Shown here: piece after piece, positions 1 through 13,006 of the stretch
Position numbering within the stretch: the stretch's first letter is position 1
How the letters are laid out: every line of letters starts with the position of its first letter
Source of the DNA: Methylocystis sp.
GTDB taxonomy: Bacteria > Pseudomonadota > Alphaproteobacteria > Rhizobiales > Beijerinckiaceae
Reading direction: 5' to 3'
Assembly: GCF_021731785.1 (NCBI RefSeq)
Contig: NZ_JAKFWS010000016.1
Coordinates: forward strand, 82,765 to 146,764
DNA: 64,000 nt
Position numbers and translations under genes: made by a program
The notes under the pieces: generated by a model
Told to the model about the DNA's origin: nothing
The model's database searches: none
Seen by the model: only the letters and a program-made list of their open reading frames with translations

Positions 1-1
1 G

Positions 2-679
2 CGTTTCGATCACTGCATCGTCGGCGAGCCGAGCAATGTCTCGACGCTCGGCGACATGATCAAGATCGGCCGGCGCGGTTCGCTCAACGGGCGCATTCGC
101 GTCATCGGCAAGCAGGGCCATGTCGCCTATCCGCATCGCGCGGAAAATCCGGCGCCGATCATCGCGCGCATCGTCGACGCGCTTTCGGGGCATGAACTCG
201 ACAAGGGCACGACCCATTTCGAGCGCTCCAATCTTGAATTTTCCACGATCGACATCGGCAACAAAGCTGTCAACGTCATCCCTGGCGAGGCGCGCGCCGA
301 ATTCAACGTGCGCTTCAATGACGTCTGGACGCATGACTCGCTGAAGGAACGCATTCTGCAGGTGATCAAGGCGGCGGCGCCGAACGCCAATGTCGAAGTC
401 GAATTCCCGCCGTCGAACGCCGTCTCCTTCATCACCAAGCCCGGTCCCTTCACCGAACTTGTGATCGAGGCGGTGCGGCAGGTGACGGGCCTGACGCCCG
501 AACTCTCGACGACGGGCGGCACGTCCGACGCGCGCTTTATCGTCAATTATTGTCCGGTGCTTGAGTTCGGCCTGACCAATGAGACCATCCACGCCGTCAA
601 TGAGAATGCGCGCGTCGCCGACATCGACCAGCTTTGCGCCGTGTATCTGAATGTGCTGGAGCGCTACTTCCGTTCATGA
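2..679 (+). CDS. dapE: Succinyl-diaminopimelate desuccinylase, 3' part
   Basis: M20-family metallopeptidase that removes succinate from N-succinyl-LL-diaminopimelate in lysine and cell-wall precursor synthesis. The gene is cut by the window edge: the open frame runs back to base 2, well upstream of the first in-frame ATG at 56. What remains covers the end of the catalytic domain (CIVGEPSN, IKIGRRGSLNG), the dimerisation domain, and the returning catalytic part with TTGGTSDARF and the C-terminal NETIHAVNE stretch that carries the last metal-binding His. These motifs match DapE better than ArgE or other M20 peptidases. Nothing downstream looks co-transcribed; a perfect palindrome follows 8 bases after the stop. 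Confidence 0.93.
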   Translation, partial: RFDHCIVGEPSNVSTLGDMIKIGRRGSLNGRIRVIGKQGHVAYPHRAENPAPIIARIVDALSGHELDKGTTHFERSNLEFSTIDIGNKAVNVIPGEARAEFNVRFNDVWTHDSLKERILQVIKAAAPNANVEVEFPPSNAVSFITKPGPFTELVIEAVRQVTGLTPELSTTGGTSDARFIVNYCPVLEFGLTNETIHAVNENARVADIDQLCAVYLNVLERYFRS

Positions 680-687
680 GGCTCTAG

Positions 688-733
688 ATCACGTTGCATT
701 TGGGCGAATTCGCCCAAATGCAGATAACGTGAT
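688..733. repeat. Long palindromic repeat after dapE
   Basis: Positions 696-721 form a perfect 26-base palindrome centred on GAATTC (706-711). It is flanked by an outer matching pair, ATCACGTT at 688-695 and AACGTGAT at 726-733. It lies between the dapE stop and the 3' end of the opposing lipoprotein gene, so it could end transcription from both sides. There is no T-run, so a classical intrinsic terminator is not obvious. It looks like a member of a dispersed palindromic repeat family; no second copy was seen in this window. Confidence 0.8.
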
Positions 734-772
734 CGAGTCAAAACCCGTTCCCACTTTTTCGCGAGCCGCGCT

Positions 773-1816
773 CTAAGGTGAAGCCGACAGCCCAAAAGCT
801 CGAATCTCATACGCTTGATGGGTGAAGAGCATTTCGGGCGACAATAGCGACAAGGATGATGCAATCGGCGGCGGGGCCCGGCCAATCCGGGAGTTTTTTG
901 GGTAGACGACCTTCGTCAGCGCCGTTCTGCCAGAAGGCGGGCCGATGGTAATCAGCAGGGTGCTTGTGTCCTTTCTGCTGGCGTCGAACAGCGACGGGCT
1001 TGCTGGCGTGGAGACGCGCACAAGGCTCCACGAGGGCGTGGCGTTGACGTTGAACCGCAGCGCGAATTGCACTTGATGGGTGAGCGTGGAAATCGGATTT
1101 CCCATAAGGATTTTTCTGAAGTCCGTCTTATAGCAGGCTTCGCTCTGTTCGGCTTCGCCAGCGAACATCGTCATTTTTTCCGCTTGTTCAACATCGAGCG
1201 GGAACCCCAAAAAGGCGCATTTCTTAACCGGCTCCAGCACATCGTCGAGCCAATCGTGCAGTTTAAGATCTGCTTCGATAGTAATGCCGGCGATCGAATA
1301 GCATGGTCTCGTATCGGAAAGTTCGACAAATTCTCTTCTTTCATTCAGGAACAGTTCGAACGGGTAAACGAATTGGACCATGTCCTCTCGACTGGGATTA
1401 TATTGGACGCCTGCGCCGACGCCGAATCGATAGGATTGCTGCACAGTGTGCCGCGTGGTGTTCGCCAGCCACACGACCGCATCGGGCAAATTGGGGGTCA
1501 GAAAGGAAATCCCCGGATTGAAAGCAACCGAATCGTCGACTTTGACATTCAAATCGATCAAAGCGTTCCAGGTCTCGAGCCATTCGAGCTTACGCGCCCC
1601 CCATTGGCCGGCCTGATCGCGCTTGATCTGATACCTGACCGCGTTGCTGATTTCGCATTGCACTCCTCTGATCACGTCGTAGAGAATGCGCTTCTTTCTT
1701 TCATGCCCGAGCAAGGGCGCGGCTTCCGGAAGGATGCAGCTCGAAAGGCCAGGGGCGATCAAGCAGATGGCCGCAATGAAAGATATGGATCGACGAATTA
1801 ATGCGCGCTCAGCCAT
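773..1816 (-). CDS. Hypothetical lipoprotein
   Basis: Protein of about 347 residues of unknown function. It has a typical lipoprotein signal: positive residues (RALIRR), a hydrophobic stretch, then a lipobox LSSC about 27 residues in, so it is probably anchored to the inner or outer membrane facing the periplasm. The start chosen is ATG 1816, preceded by GAGGAG at good spacing; a GTG at 1825 is the alternative. No enzyme motif is recognised. The body contains four or five cysteines and ends in a basic, proline-rich tail. It stands alone, pointing toward dapE, with an apparently untranslated 370-base region upstream. Codon use is less GC-biased than in neighbouring core genes, which suggests a lineage-specific gene. 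Confidence 0.6.
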   Translation of the reverse strand: MAERALIRRSISFIAAICLIAPGLSSCILPEAAPLLGHERKKRILYDVIRGVQCEISNAVRYQIKRDQAGQWGARKLEWLETWNALIDLNVKVDDSVAFNPGISFLTPNLPDAVVWLANTTRHTVQQSYRFGVGAGVQYNPSREDMVQFVYPFELFLNERREFVELSDTRPCYSIAGITIEADLKLHDWLDDVLEPVKKCAFLGFPLDVEQAEKMTMFAGEAEQSEACYKTDFRKILMGNPISTLTHQVQFALRFNVNATPSWSLVRVSTPASPSLFDASRKDTSTLLITIGPPSGRTALTKVVYPKNSRIGRAPPPIASSLSLLSPEMLFTHQAYEIRAFGLSASP

Positions 1817-1825
1817 GTTGAGCAC

Positions 1826-2196
1826 TCCTCAGCCAGACTCGGTCAAATAACTGAATAACAATCAACTACACTGCCGATGAGGCGTACGCGCAGCGCCGAC
1901 TCGCTCAAGCTGCAACGATCATAGGCAAGCGTGAGCAGCGGCGCAACAATTGGAGAATAAACAGGTATTTTGCACCGCGCCGACAGGTTGACGCCTGGCC
2001 TGTTCCGTCGAACGCCGAATGTGTGATGTGAAACTTTTCACCCCTGCTGGCGTTTTGTCGCTGACGCCTCACGCTCGCCGTAAAATCAGCAATGCTCCGA
2101 CATTTTTCCATGTACATCGCTTCTGGGTCGTCATGCTATTCGTCCGACCGTCGGCTCAATGCGCCAAGCACCTAAAGCGCGGAAGAGGGAAGCTAA
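1826..2196. other. Divergent intergenic region, no gene seen
   Basis: A 370-base stretch between two divergent genes of unknown function. It should hold both promoters. Reading frames in it are short and lack start signals or recognisable protein motifs. The only clear signal is the purine-rich AGAGGGAAG ribosome binding site just before the ATG at 2197. No tRNA, repeat or strong hairpin was noticed. Confidence 0.5.
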
Positions 2197-2898
2197 ATGA
2201 GCGAGACACCTCTCAGCGATTGGACACCGATCGCCTATTTGCAAAGGGAAGAAGAGCGCCGCCGAAACGAGCAAAAGCCGGCGGGAGCGGCGCCGCCTGG
2301 GCAGGAGTTTCCTAACAACGATGAAAAGCCTTTGAGCGGCGTGACTGTCGTAAATCTGCAGCGAAGATTTCTTCTCCTCGAACAACGTCTCTCTATTCTT
2401 GAGCAGCGGGAGCATGAGCGTCAAATTAGAGAAAAGTTTGAAGCCACTTCGCCGCAGTCCCAAACAGGGATGCCGACCGGCGGGACGGCATATTTCGGAG
2501 ACGATATTTCCGTCCGTCAAGGAGAAGATTATTCGAAGGTGAAATCACGGCCAGAATTCACTTACAGCAAAGTCGAACAGGATGAGTCGGCCGACGATCG
2601 TAAAATCTGTGATCCGCATGCTCAATCACATGCAAGCGACTCATGGCGCGACAACAGGAGCAGGACTCCAAGCGATTTTGTCGAGATACATCCACTGCGG
2701 AACGGCGAGCCAATTCAGGCGGGGCCGGCGCGCAAGGTAGCAGAAGCGCTTAATTCCTTCGTGGTCACCGCATTCTTGGCTGGTTCGATTGGCTTTATGA
2801 GCGCAATCCTCCTTGTGCCCGCTGAAAAAGCGGTCCAATTTCACGCTCTCGTTAGCATCGCCGTTAAAGCGATTTCTGAAGGTTCTCATACGAAATAG
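2197..2898 (+). CDS. Hypothetical coiled-coil protein with C-terminal membrane segment
   Basis: Unknown protein of 233 residues. It starts at an ATG with a clear AGAGGGAAG site upstream. The first third is charged and contains a short predicted coiled coil (LLEQRLSILEQREHERQ, about residues 60-80). The middle is polar and low in structure. A single hydrophobic segment near residues 190-220 (FLAGSIGFMSAILLVPAEKA) would anchor it in the inner membrane with the long N-terminal part in the cytoplasm. No family was recognised. Composition is less GC-rich than the core genes and there is no operon partner, so it may be a lineage-specific or acquired gene. Confidence 0.5.
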   Translation: MSETPLSDWTPIAYLQREEERRRNEQKPAGAAPPGQEFPNNDEKPLSGVTVVNLQRRFLLLEQRLSILEQREHERQIREKFEATSPQSQTGMPTGGTAYFGDDISVRQGEDYSKVKSRPEFTYSKVEQDESADDRKICDPHAQSHASDSWRDNRSRTPSDFVEIHPLRNGEPIQAGPARKVAEALNSFVVTAFLAGSIGFMSAILLVPAEKAVQFHALVSIAVKAISEGSHTK

Positions 2899-3713
2899 CA
2901 TCCGCTTTCCGGCAGGGACGGCCTCGCCTGCAGCATTGCCGACGAAGAATTCCTCGTTGTCGTCGAAGCTAACCAGCTAAATTCCAGCCGCGCGGCGTCA
3001 ATCGCCAAAGGACGGCGAGGAATCAGCAGGGGCAGTCGCCGAGAGGCGTCGACGGGAGGCGCGGACTGAAGAGCGACCAGGTCAGCGGTTGAAGGACTTG
3101 GAGGCGGAGAACGCCGTTCAGATTGGGGAGCCTGCGCAATCCACCCGACATCGAAAAGCTGGAAGACGCTGGGCTGCTGCAGCAACCGACCCCCGAAGCG
3201 GATCTCGACGGCGTTTTGGGTCTGCGCAAAGAAGACGCGGAACAATTGCACGAGACAGCAGACGCTTGGGACGAACCGTCGGAAGTGGAATAAGTTCGCA
3301 GGCGGTGTCAAATCCGACTATCCTTCGCGGTCAGTTCCTCGCAGATCAGGAACGCGCGCTCGCGATAGTTTGAGAGAGGACCAGTCCGCACTACACCCCG
3401 CCCTTGGGGCCGTAACATTGCCGCGCCGAAGGCCAAATGGCAGGTTTGAATTGACATATTGGGTCTATGCGTGAGCGCTGTCGCTTGATCGCCAGCTCGC
3501 TCGGTCGACGCGCTTTAGGTCATGCTCGCGCATTAACGCCTTTGTGTCGGATTTTGGCGCGCATGATTGACGTCGCAAAACGTCGGCCTTGAGATAGATC
3601 ACGTCAGCGGAATGTTTTGCACGTGGACGCGACGATGATCTGCGTCCATGATTTATAGCTACGATGCTGGAGATGAGCATAAATTGAATGACGCATCGCC
3701 ATGAAAGAACTCT
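2899..3713. other. Gene-poor stretch of about 800 bases
   Basis: No intact gene is supported here. The open frames on both strands are basic, low-complexity shadows without start signals. The one coding-like piece is an apparent scpB 3' relic (see 3093-3293). The last 300 bases before 3714 are richer in A and T and probably contain the promoter of the acyl-AMP ligase gene. The stretch looks like a decayed segment left by rearrangement. Confidence 0.5.
3093..3293 (+). pseudogene. scpB: Relic of scpB (chromosome segregation protein) 3' end
   Basis: The frame from 3117 to the stop at 3291-3293 reads LGSLRNPPDIEKLEDAGLLQ and continues with an acidic tail of about 35 residues ending in EPSEVE. 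This matches the end of alphaproteobacterial ScpB, where a FGL..LRDLP..E.LE.AGLL motif precedes an acidic tail. The frame closes upstream at a stop at 3090-3092, so the winged-helix body of ScpB is missing. No scpA, nagZ or tatA neighbours, the usual ScpB context, are present. It is therefore a 3' fragment, probably left by a duplication or rearrangement. The assignment rests on motif memory only. Confidence 0.45.
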
Positions 3714-6602
<2,889 letters not shown>

Positions 6603-6657
6603 CGAAAACGCCGGCGCTCGCATCACGGAGCCCGCGCTATTGAAGGAATGAGCTCCA

Positions 6658-8316
6658 ATGGAGCGGATCTGGTTGAAAAGCTACAGCGCGGGAGTCCCTG
6701 CGGAAGTCGATGTCAGGGCTTATCGCTCCATCGCCGATCTTTTTGAGCGGAGCGTCGCGAAATTTTCGGACAAGCCCGCATTTATTCAAATGGGCGCGAC
6801 TCTCACATACGCCGAAGTCGATCGCCTGTCCCGCGACTTTGCAGCCTATTTGAGCGAGGAGCTTAAACTTCAAAAAGGCGCGCGCGTCGCGTTGATGATG
6901 CTCAACATTCTTCAATATCCCATCGCGATGCTCGGGGCGCTCAGGGCGGGATATGTCGTAGTCAATTGCAATCCGCTCTACACCGCGCGCGAACTCGAAC
7001 GGCAGTTGGCGGATTCCGGCGCCGAAGCCATCGTCATCATCGAAAATTTTGCGTCCGTTCTGCAAGAAGCGCTGCCCCGGACGGCGATCAAGCATGTCAT
7101 CACGACGCGGATCGGCGACATGCTGGATTGGGGTCAGGGAACGCTCGTCAATTTTGTCGTCAAATATGTCAGGAGGCTTGTGCCGGCTTGGAGCATTCCG
7201 GGCGCGGTGAAATTTCGCATCGCATTGCGGCGGGGCGCGAACCTCGCTTGGACGGCGCCCTCGATAGAGCCCGACGACATCGCCTTTCTGCAATATACCG
7301 GCGGAACGACCGGCGTGCCGAAAGGAGCGATGCTGATGCATCGCAACATTGTCGCTAACCTCCAGCAACATCACGCGCATTTGAACGCCGTGCTTCGGGA
7401 AGGGCGCGACGTGGTGATTACGGCCATACCGCTTTTTCACATCTATGCGTTGACGGTCAGCTGCCTGCTCGCAATCAAGGTTGGCGCGGCCAATGTGCTG
7501 ATCGCTAATCCGCGCGACATAGCGGGACTCGTGAAGGAGCTAGCGAAATACAGATTCACCTGCCTTCCCGGCGTCAACACCTTGTTCAAGGCGCTCCTCG
7601 ATAGTCCTGAATTTGCGCTGCTGGATTTTTCGAGTTTTAGCATCGCCGCCTCGGGCGGCTCCGCGTTACAGGAAGCTGTCGCGACCAAATGGAAAGCGAT
7701 CACCGGCAAGACGCTGATCGAAGCTTACGGCCTGACCGAGACGTCGCCCGTCGTGACGTGCAATCCAACGGACCTGGCCGAATACAACGGCTCGTGCGGC
7801 GTTCCGATTCCCTCGACGGAAGTCGCCATCAAAAACGAACAGGGCGCGGACCTGCCTGTCGGCGAAGCCGGCGAACTCTGCGTGCGCGGTCCGCAAGTCA
7901 TGAAGGGCTACTGGAACAAGCCCGAAGAGACGGCGAAGGTCATGACATCGGACGGCTTCTTGCAGACGGGCGACATCGCGACAATGGACGAGAAAGGCTT
8001 CGTGCGCATCGTTGATCGCAAGAAGGACATGATCAATGTTTCCGGTTTCAAAGTTTATCCCAATGAAGTGGAAGAAGTCATTTCCATGCATCCCGGGGTG
8101 CAGGACGTCGGCGCGGTCGGCGTTCCCGATCCGGTTTCGGGAGAGGCTGTCAAAGTGATCGTCGTCAAGCGCCATCCGTCCTTGACGGATGCCGAGCTCA
8201 GGACGCACTGTCGTAAATATCTCACGAGCCATAAGGTTCCGCAGGTCATCGAGTTTCGAGACGAATTGCCGAAAACGAATCTGGGCAAGATTCTGCGAAG
8301 AGCGTTGCGCGACTAG
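6658..8316 (+). CDS. fadD: Long-chain acyl-CoA ligase (FadD type)
   Basis: 552-residue AMP-forming ligase that turns free fatty acids into acyl-CoA. The ATG follows AAGGAATGAG. Seen motifs: YTGGTTGVPKGAMLMH nucleotide loop (near residue 215), EAYGLTETSP, LQTGDIAT, VDRKKDMINVSGFKVYPNE linker, and the catalytic lysine in LPKTNLGKILRR near the end. The pattern and length match FadD. It follows the acyl-AMP ligase fusion by 55 bases on the same strand, so the two may be co-transcribed and handle the same fatty-acid pool: one routes acyl groups to ACP and lipid, the other to CoA. Confidence 0.9.
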   Translation: MERIWLKSYSAGVPAEVDVRAYRSIADLFERSVAKFSDKPAFIQMGATLTYAEVDRLSRDFAAYLSEELKLQKGARVALMMLNILQYPIAMLGALRAGYVVVNCNPLYTARELERQLADSGAEAIVIIENFASVLQEALPRTAIKHVITTRIGDMLDWGQGTLVNFVVKYVRRLVPAWSIPGAVKFRIALRRGANLAWTAPSIEPDDIAFLQYTGGTTGVPKGAMLMHRNIVANLQQHHAHLNAVLREGRDVVITAIPLFHIYALTVSCLLAIKVGAANVLIANPRDIAGLVKELAKYRFTCLPGVNTLFKALLDSPEFALLDFSSFSIAASGGSALQEAVATKWKAITGKTLIEAYGLTETSPVVTCNPTDLAEYNGSCGVPIPSTEVAIKNEQGADLPVGEAGELCVRGPQVMKGYWNKPEETAKVMTSDGFLQTGDIATMDEKGFVRIVDRKKDMINVSGFKVYPNEVEEVISMHPGVQDVGAVGVPDPVSGEAVKVIVVKRHPSLTDAELRTHCRKYLTSHKVPQVIEFRDELPKTNLGKILRRALRD

Positions 8317-8358
8317 GGCATTAGGCGCGACGACGCGCAATCATTCGGAGGCGTTGGG

Positions 8359-10073
8359 ATGCCTGTCCACAATGCCGAAATCGCCGCGATGTTCGACCAG
8401 ACGGCGGAGCTCCTTGAGATCAAGGGCGATAATCCGTTTCGCACGCGAGCCTATCGGCGCGCCGCGCGCGTTCTTGAGAGTCTTCCCAAGAGCGTGGCGG
8501 CGATGTTGCGCGAGGGCGAAGACCTCGCGCAACTGCCGGGGATCGGCGAAGATCTGGCGAGCAAAATCGCGACGATTGTCGAGACAGGCAAATTCGACCG
8601 GCTGGAGTCGCTCAAACGCGAGCTTCCCGGAGATCTTGGCGAAATCGCTGCCATTCCAGGCCTTGGCCCGAAACGCGTCAAGCTGCTCATTGAGAATCTC
8701 GGCGTTCGTTCGATCGAGGACGTTCGCCGCGCGGCAAGGCGAGGCCGATTGGGCGAGCTTCCCGGCTTCGGCCCCAAGCTCCAACAAAATATCTTGGCGG
8801 CGCTCGCCAAGCCCGTCGCCGCGAAGCGCTTCAAATTGCCATTCGCCGAAGCGGAATCGGGCGCGCTGATCGATTGGCTCAGTCGCGGCTTGGATGGCGG
8901 CCGCGTCGTGGCGGCAGGGAGCTTTCGGCGCCGTCGCGACACCGTGGGCGATCTCGATATTCTTGCGACGACAGCCCATGCGGCGCCGGTCGGCGACAGG
9001 CTCGTCGAATATGAGAATGTCGCGCTGGCGCTCGCCCATGGCCCGACGCGTACGACTGTTGTCCTGCGTTCAGGGATTCAGGTCGATCTGCGCGTCGTCA
9101 AGGAAGAGAGCTATGGCGCCGCTCTGATGTATTTCACGGGTTCAAAAGCTCATAACATCGCCCTGCGCAATATCGCGAACGATCGCGGCTGGAAACTCAA
9201 TGAATACGGCTTGTTCGACGAGGACCGAGCCATCGCCGGCGAAACCGAGGAAGGAATATACAAGAAGCTCGGTCTTCAATTTGTTCCGCCGGAGTTGCGC
9301 GAGGATCGGGGCGAGATCGCGCTCGCGCAGAAGAATGCGCTGCCCCATCTCGTGCAATTGTCCGACATTCGCGGCGACCTACATGTCCATTCCAATTGGA
9401 GCGACGGAAACGCGACGATTGCCGAGATGGCGCAGGCGGCGAAAGCGCGCGGTTACGCCTATATGGCGTTGACCGATCATAGCCGGCGCGTGACGATCGC
9501 CCATGGGTTGGATCGCGCCCGCATGTTGCGCCAGATGGACGAGATCGACCGTCTCAACGCCAAATTACGCAGCTTTACCGTGCTGAAGGGCGTCGAGGTC
9601 GACATTCTTGCCGACGGAAGTCTCGATTTGCCAGACGAGGTTTTATCGCGGCTCGACATCGTTGTCGCCGCGGTTCACTACAAATTCGACTTGTCGCGCG
9701 ACGAGCAAACGAGCGCATCATCCGGGCGATGGACAATCGGCATGTATCGATCTTGGCCCACCCAACCGGTCGCTTGATCGAAGAATGCGCGCCCTATGAC
9801 ATTGATATGGATCGCGTGATGAAGGCGGCCAAGGAACGCGGCTGCTGCCTGGAGCTTAACGCCGAGCCCGATCGCCTTGACTTGACAGACGTCGCCGCCA
9901 AGGCTGCAAAGGAATTGGGCGTGCAAATAGCAATCTCCACGGATGCGCATTCGACCGCCGGTCTCGCATACATGCGCTATGGCGTGGACCAGGCGCGTCG
10001 CGGATGGTTGGAGCCTAGCGATGTCATAAACACGCGGCCGCTACGGGAGCTCAAGAAATTGATTGGGCGATAG
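8359..10073 (+). pseudogene. polX: Family X DNA polymerase / PHP exonuclease, single-base frameshift
   Basis: Bacterial PolX joins a family X polymerase to a PHP-type 3'-5' exonuclease and works in base-excision and gap repair. Polymerase half: N-terminal HhH repeats (LPGIGEDLASKI, PGLGPKRVK), GSFRRRRDTVGDLDILAT with the metal-binding aspartates near residue 205, and GSKAHNIALR. PHP half: DLHVHSNWSDGN and LTDHSRRVTIAHG. After DLSRDEQT the frame is lost at 9711/9712 and ends at 9777. The correct continuation (ERIIRAMDNR, ILAHPTGRLI, ISTDAHS) is in the next frame through 10073. One missing G between 9711 and 9712 explains it. Repaired length is about 571 residues, normal for PolX. Either the gene is freshly broken, losing the last PHP metal ligands, or this is a sequencing error. 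Confidence 0.88.
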
Positions 10074-10156
10074 CCGCGGCGCTATGGCGCATGGCGGCGT
10101 CGCCTTGAGGTCGTCATCGGGTTCTTGCCCATTAAGGAGCTGTTGCATAAGCTCAA

Positions 10157-10258
10157 TTGGCCAAGTCCGACGCGAGAACGCCTCTGATCGACACCGCATA
10201 TTGGACGATGGAAGAAGAAGCGTGGTGGCTACGGGAAGCATTAGATGCGCGCCCCTGA
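10157..10258 (+). CDS. Possible 33-residue leader-like peptide ahead of the acs-like gene
   Basis: A short frame from TTG 10157 ends at a TGA that overlaps the start of the next gene (ATG 10245). The product is acidic and tryptophan-rich at its end ([15 protein letters not shown]). An AAGGAG lies at 10134-10139, but its spacing to the TTG is about 17 bases, which is long; no ATG exists in the frame. The amino acid pattern looks more coding-like than chance, and translation through the overlap could couple to the ligase gene. It could also be a remnant of a larger gene. Weakly supported. Confidence 0.25.
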   Translation: MAKSDARTPLIDTAYWTMEEEAWWLREALDARP

Positions 10259-12023
10259 AAACGCTGCTCGATATGCGACGATCCAGAAGGATCCGGCCTC
10301 ATTTGCGGTTCCGCCAAACCTTGCGGACTATCGCGCCGTCTGCGCCACGTTCAACTGGGAGGCGGCGCGAGCGGGTTTGAGCGGCTTACCGCACAGCAAA
10401 GGCCTGAATATCGCTTACGAAGCAGTGGATCGACATGCGTACGGGCTTCGCGCGGATCGGGTGGCGCTGCGTTGGATTGGGAAGACCGGAGAACGTCGCG
10501 ACTATTGCTATCGCGAACTGGCCTTCGAGACCAATCGTTTCGCAAACACCTTACAATCCATGGGCGTTAAGCCGGGCGACGCCGTCTTCGTTCTACTCGG
10601 CCGCGTTCCGGAGCTTTATGTCGCCATTCTGGGTGCGTTGAAGATGAAATGCGTCGTCACGCCGCTCTTCTCCGCCTTCGGGCCAGAGCCGATCGCGACC
10701 CGCATGGAAATCGGCGACGCGCGCGTCTTGGTTACGACCGAAACGCTTTATCGGCGTAAGGTCGAAGCGCTGCGAGGGCGATTGCCCAGGCTTGAGCATG
10801 TCATTCTCGTCGACGCCGAGGAGCCCGGCGAAGGCGTCCATTCCTGGCGCAAGCTCACGCAAACAGCCTCAGACGCCTTTGAGATCGCGCCCACAGATCC
10901 GCAGGAGACGGCGCTGCTGCATTTCACCAGCGGCACGACCGGCCGCCCCAAGGGCGTCATACATGTGCACGAGGCCGTAGTAACGCATTTCGCGACAGGA
11001 CTCTATGCGCTCGATCTTCATGACGACGATCGCTTCTGGTGCACAGCGGACCCGGGCTGGGTGACTGGAACGAGCTATGGGGTCATCGCGCCGCTCACGC
11101 ATGGCGTGACCAATATTGTCGTCGAGGCGGAATTCGATGCGCCCACATGGTACGGCCTGCTCGCGCAGGAACGGGTCACCGTGTGGTACACCGCTCCCAC
11201 CGCCATCCGCATGATGATGAAGCTCGGCGCTGACACCTTGAAGGATTACGATCTTTCCGCCTTGCGTTTCGCCGCCAGCGTTGGAGAGCCGCTGAACGCC
11301 GAGGCGGTGGTGTGGGGCGCAGAGGCCTTTGGCCTGCCGTTCCATGATAATTGGTGGCAGACCGAAACGGGCGGCATCATGATCGCTAATTTCGCGTCGA
11401 TGGACATCAAGCCCGGCTCGATGGGCCGGCCCTTGCCGGGCATCGAAGCGGCAATCGTCAGGCGAAAGCCAGACGGCGGAGTTGAAACGGCCGACGTTGG
11501 CCAAGAAGGCGAGCTCGCGCTCAAAAGCGGCTGGCCATCGATGATGCGCGGCTACCTTCACGAGGAAGCGCGCTATCGTAAATGCTTCGCTGGCGAATGG
11601 TATCTGACTGGCGATCTCGCGCGTTGCGACGGTGACGGCTATTTCTGGTTCGTTGGACGCGCCGACGACGTGATCAAGTCGTCGGGCCATCTCATCGGCC
11701 CCTTCGAAGTCGAAAGCGCGCTCATGGAGCATCCCGCCGTCGCCGAGGCGGCGGTCATCGGCAAGCCGGATCCAATCGCCGGCGAGATCGTCAAGGCGTT
11801 CGTCGCCTTGAAGCTCGGATTAGAAGCGAGCGAAGCTATGCGCAAGGAACTGCTTGGACACGCCCGCAAAAGGCTCGGCGCTGCCGTGGCGCCCAAAGAA
11901 ATCCAGTTTTGCGCCAATCTGCCGAAAACCCGCAGCGGCAAGATCATGCGGCGCTTACTCAAGGCGCGCGAGCTCGGGCTGCCGGAAGGCGATCTATCGA
12001 CGCTGGAGAGCGATGAGCGATGA
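10245..12023 (+). CDS. Acetyl-CoA-synthetase-like AMP-forming acyl-CoA ligase
   Basis: 592-residue member of the AMP-forming ligase family, somewhat shorter than AcsA (about 650). Motifs: [17 protein letters not shown] nucleotide loop near 225; [10 protein letters not shown] near 365, whose tryptophan in Acs limits the acyl pocket to very short acids; [24 protein letters not shown]; and [11 protein letters not shown] with the catalytic lysine. Acetate or another short acid activated to acyl-CoA is therefore the likely reaction. The stop overlaps the start of the E1alpha gene by four bases (ATGA), the first of four such joints in this operon, which suggests its product is used or balanced together with the following 2-oxoacid dehydrogenase. 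Confidence 0.85.
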   Translation: MRAPENAARYATIQKDPASFAVPPNLADYRAVCATFNWEAARAGLSGLPHSKGLNIAYEAVDRHAYGLRADRVALRWIGKTGERRDYCYRELAFETNRFANTLQSMGVKPGDAVFVLLGRVPELYVAILGALKMKCVVTPLFSAFGPEPIATRMEIGDARVLVTTETLYRRKVEALRGRLPRLEHVILVDAEEPGEGVHSWRKLTQTASDAFEIAPTDPQETALLHFTSGTTGRPKGVIHVHEAVVTHFATGLYALDLHDDDRFWCTADPGWVTGTSYGVIAPLTHGVTNIVVEAEFDAPTWYGLLAQERVTVWYTAPTAIRMMMKLGADTLKDYDLSALRFAASVGEPLNAEAVVWGAEAFGLPFHDNWWQTETGGIMIANFASMDIKPGSMGRPLPGIEAAIVRRKPDGGVETADVGQEGELALKSGWPSMMRGYLHEEARYRKCFAGEWYLTGDLARCDGDGYFWFVGRADDVIKSSGHLIGPFEVESALMEHPAVAEAAVIGKPDPIAGEIVKAFVALKLGLEASEAMRKELLGHARKRLGAAVAPKEIQFCANLPKTRSGKIMRRLLKARELGLPEGDLSTLESDER

Positions 12024-13006
12024 TCAAGAGAGTGCATCTCGATCACGCACACATGCAGCATCTCTTGAAGGCGATGATCCGCATCAGGCGTTTCGAGGCC
12101 AAATGCGTCGAGCTCTATCAGGCGCAAAAGATTCTCGGCTTTCTTCACCTCTATGACGGCGAGGAGGCGGTCTCTGTCGGCGTGATGGAGGCGCTGACGC
12201 AAGACGACGCCGTCATCGCGACCTATCGCGAACACGGCCAGGCGCTCGCTCGCGGCGTCGATCCGAAGTGCCTGATGGCCGAAATGATGGGTAAACTCAA
12301 CGGATGTTGCCGTGGACGCGGCGGCTCGATGCATTTTTTCGATCGGGCGCGTCGTTTCTATGGCGGCAACGCCATCGTCGGCGGAGGGATGCCGCTGGCG
12401 CTCGGCGTTGCGCTCGCCGACAAGATGCAGGGACGATCCGCTATCACGGCCTGTTTCTTCGGCGAAGGAGCGGTCGACGAGGGCGAGTTCCACGAGACGC
12501 TCAACTTGGCCAGCCTCTGGCGGCTTCCGATCCTGTTCGTCTGCGAGAATAATCTTTACTCCATGGGCATGGCGGTTGAACGCGCGGAGGCCGACATCGA
12601 CTTCGTGCACAAAGCATCGGGCTACAGAGTCGCTGGCGAGAAGGTGGACGGCATGGACGTTGTCGCCGTCGAAAGCGCGGCGAGAAACGCCATTGACAGA
12701 ATACGCAGCGAAAACGAGCCCTATTTTCTCGAATGCCGAACCTATCGATTTCGAGCGCATTCAATGTTCGACGCGCAACTCTACCGCTCGAAGGATGAAG
12801 TTGAAGTTTGGCGCAAAAAGGGGCCGATCGTCCGCTTCCAGACCTGGCTGGAAGCCAATCGCTTGATCAAGCCCGAAGAGCTTGCGACGATTGAAGAGGA
12901 AGTCGACAAAGAAATCGCGGCGGCGGTTGCTTTCGCCGAGGCTGGCCCCCTTGAGCCAGTTTCAGAACTCGAACGTTTCGTCACGATGGAGGAGGTTCCA
13001 TCGTGA
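12020..13006 (+). CDS. 2-oxoacid dehydrogenase E1 component, alpha subunit
   Basis: 328-residue thiamine diphosphate enzyme subunit of the pyruvate / acetoin / branched-chain family. It decarboxylates a 2-oxoacid (or cleaves acetoin) and passes the acyl group to lipoyl-E2. Visible: [10 protein letters not shown] and the RGRGGSMH segment near residue 95-105, then the TPP/Mg signature [18 protein letters not shown] running to CENN. The E1alpha/E1beta split, rather than a single large E1, is the usual alphaproteobacterial form. Main-pathway pyruvate dehydrogenase genes usually sit with eno, lpd and lipA, which are absent here, so this is probably a second, specialised complex. Both ends overlap neighbours by four bases. 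Confidence 0.9.
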   Translation: MIKRVHLDHAHMQHLLKAMIRIRRFEAKCVELYQAQKILGFLHLYDGEEAVSVGVMEALTQDDAVIATYREHGQALARGVDPKCLMAEMMGKLNGCCRGRGGSMHFFDRARRFYGGNAIVGGGMPLALGVALADKMQGRSAITACFFGEGAVDEGEFHETLNLASLWRLPILFVCENNLYSMGMAVERAEADIDFVHKASGYRVAGEKVDGMDVVAVESAARNAIDRIRSENEPYFLECRTYRFRAHSMFDAQLYRSKDEVEVWRKKGPIVRFQTWLEANRLIKPEELATIEEEVDKEIAAAVAFAEAGPLEPVSELERFVTMEEVPS

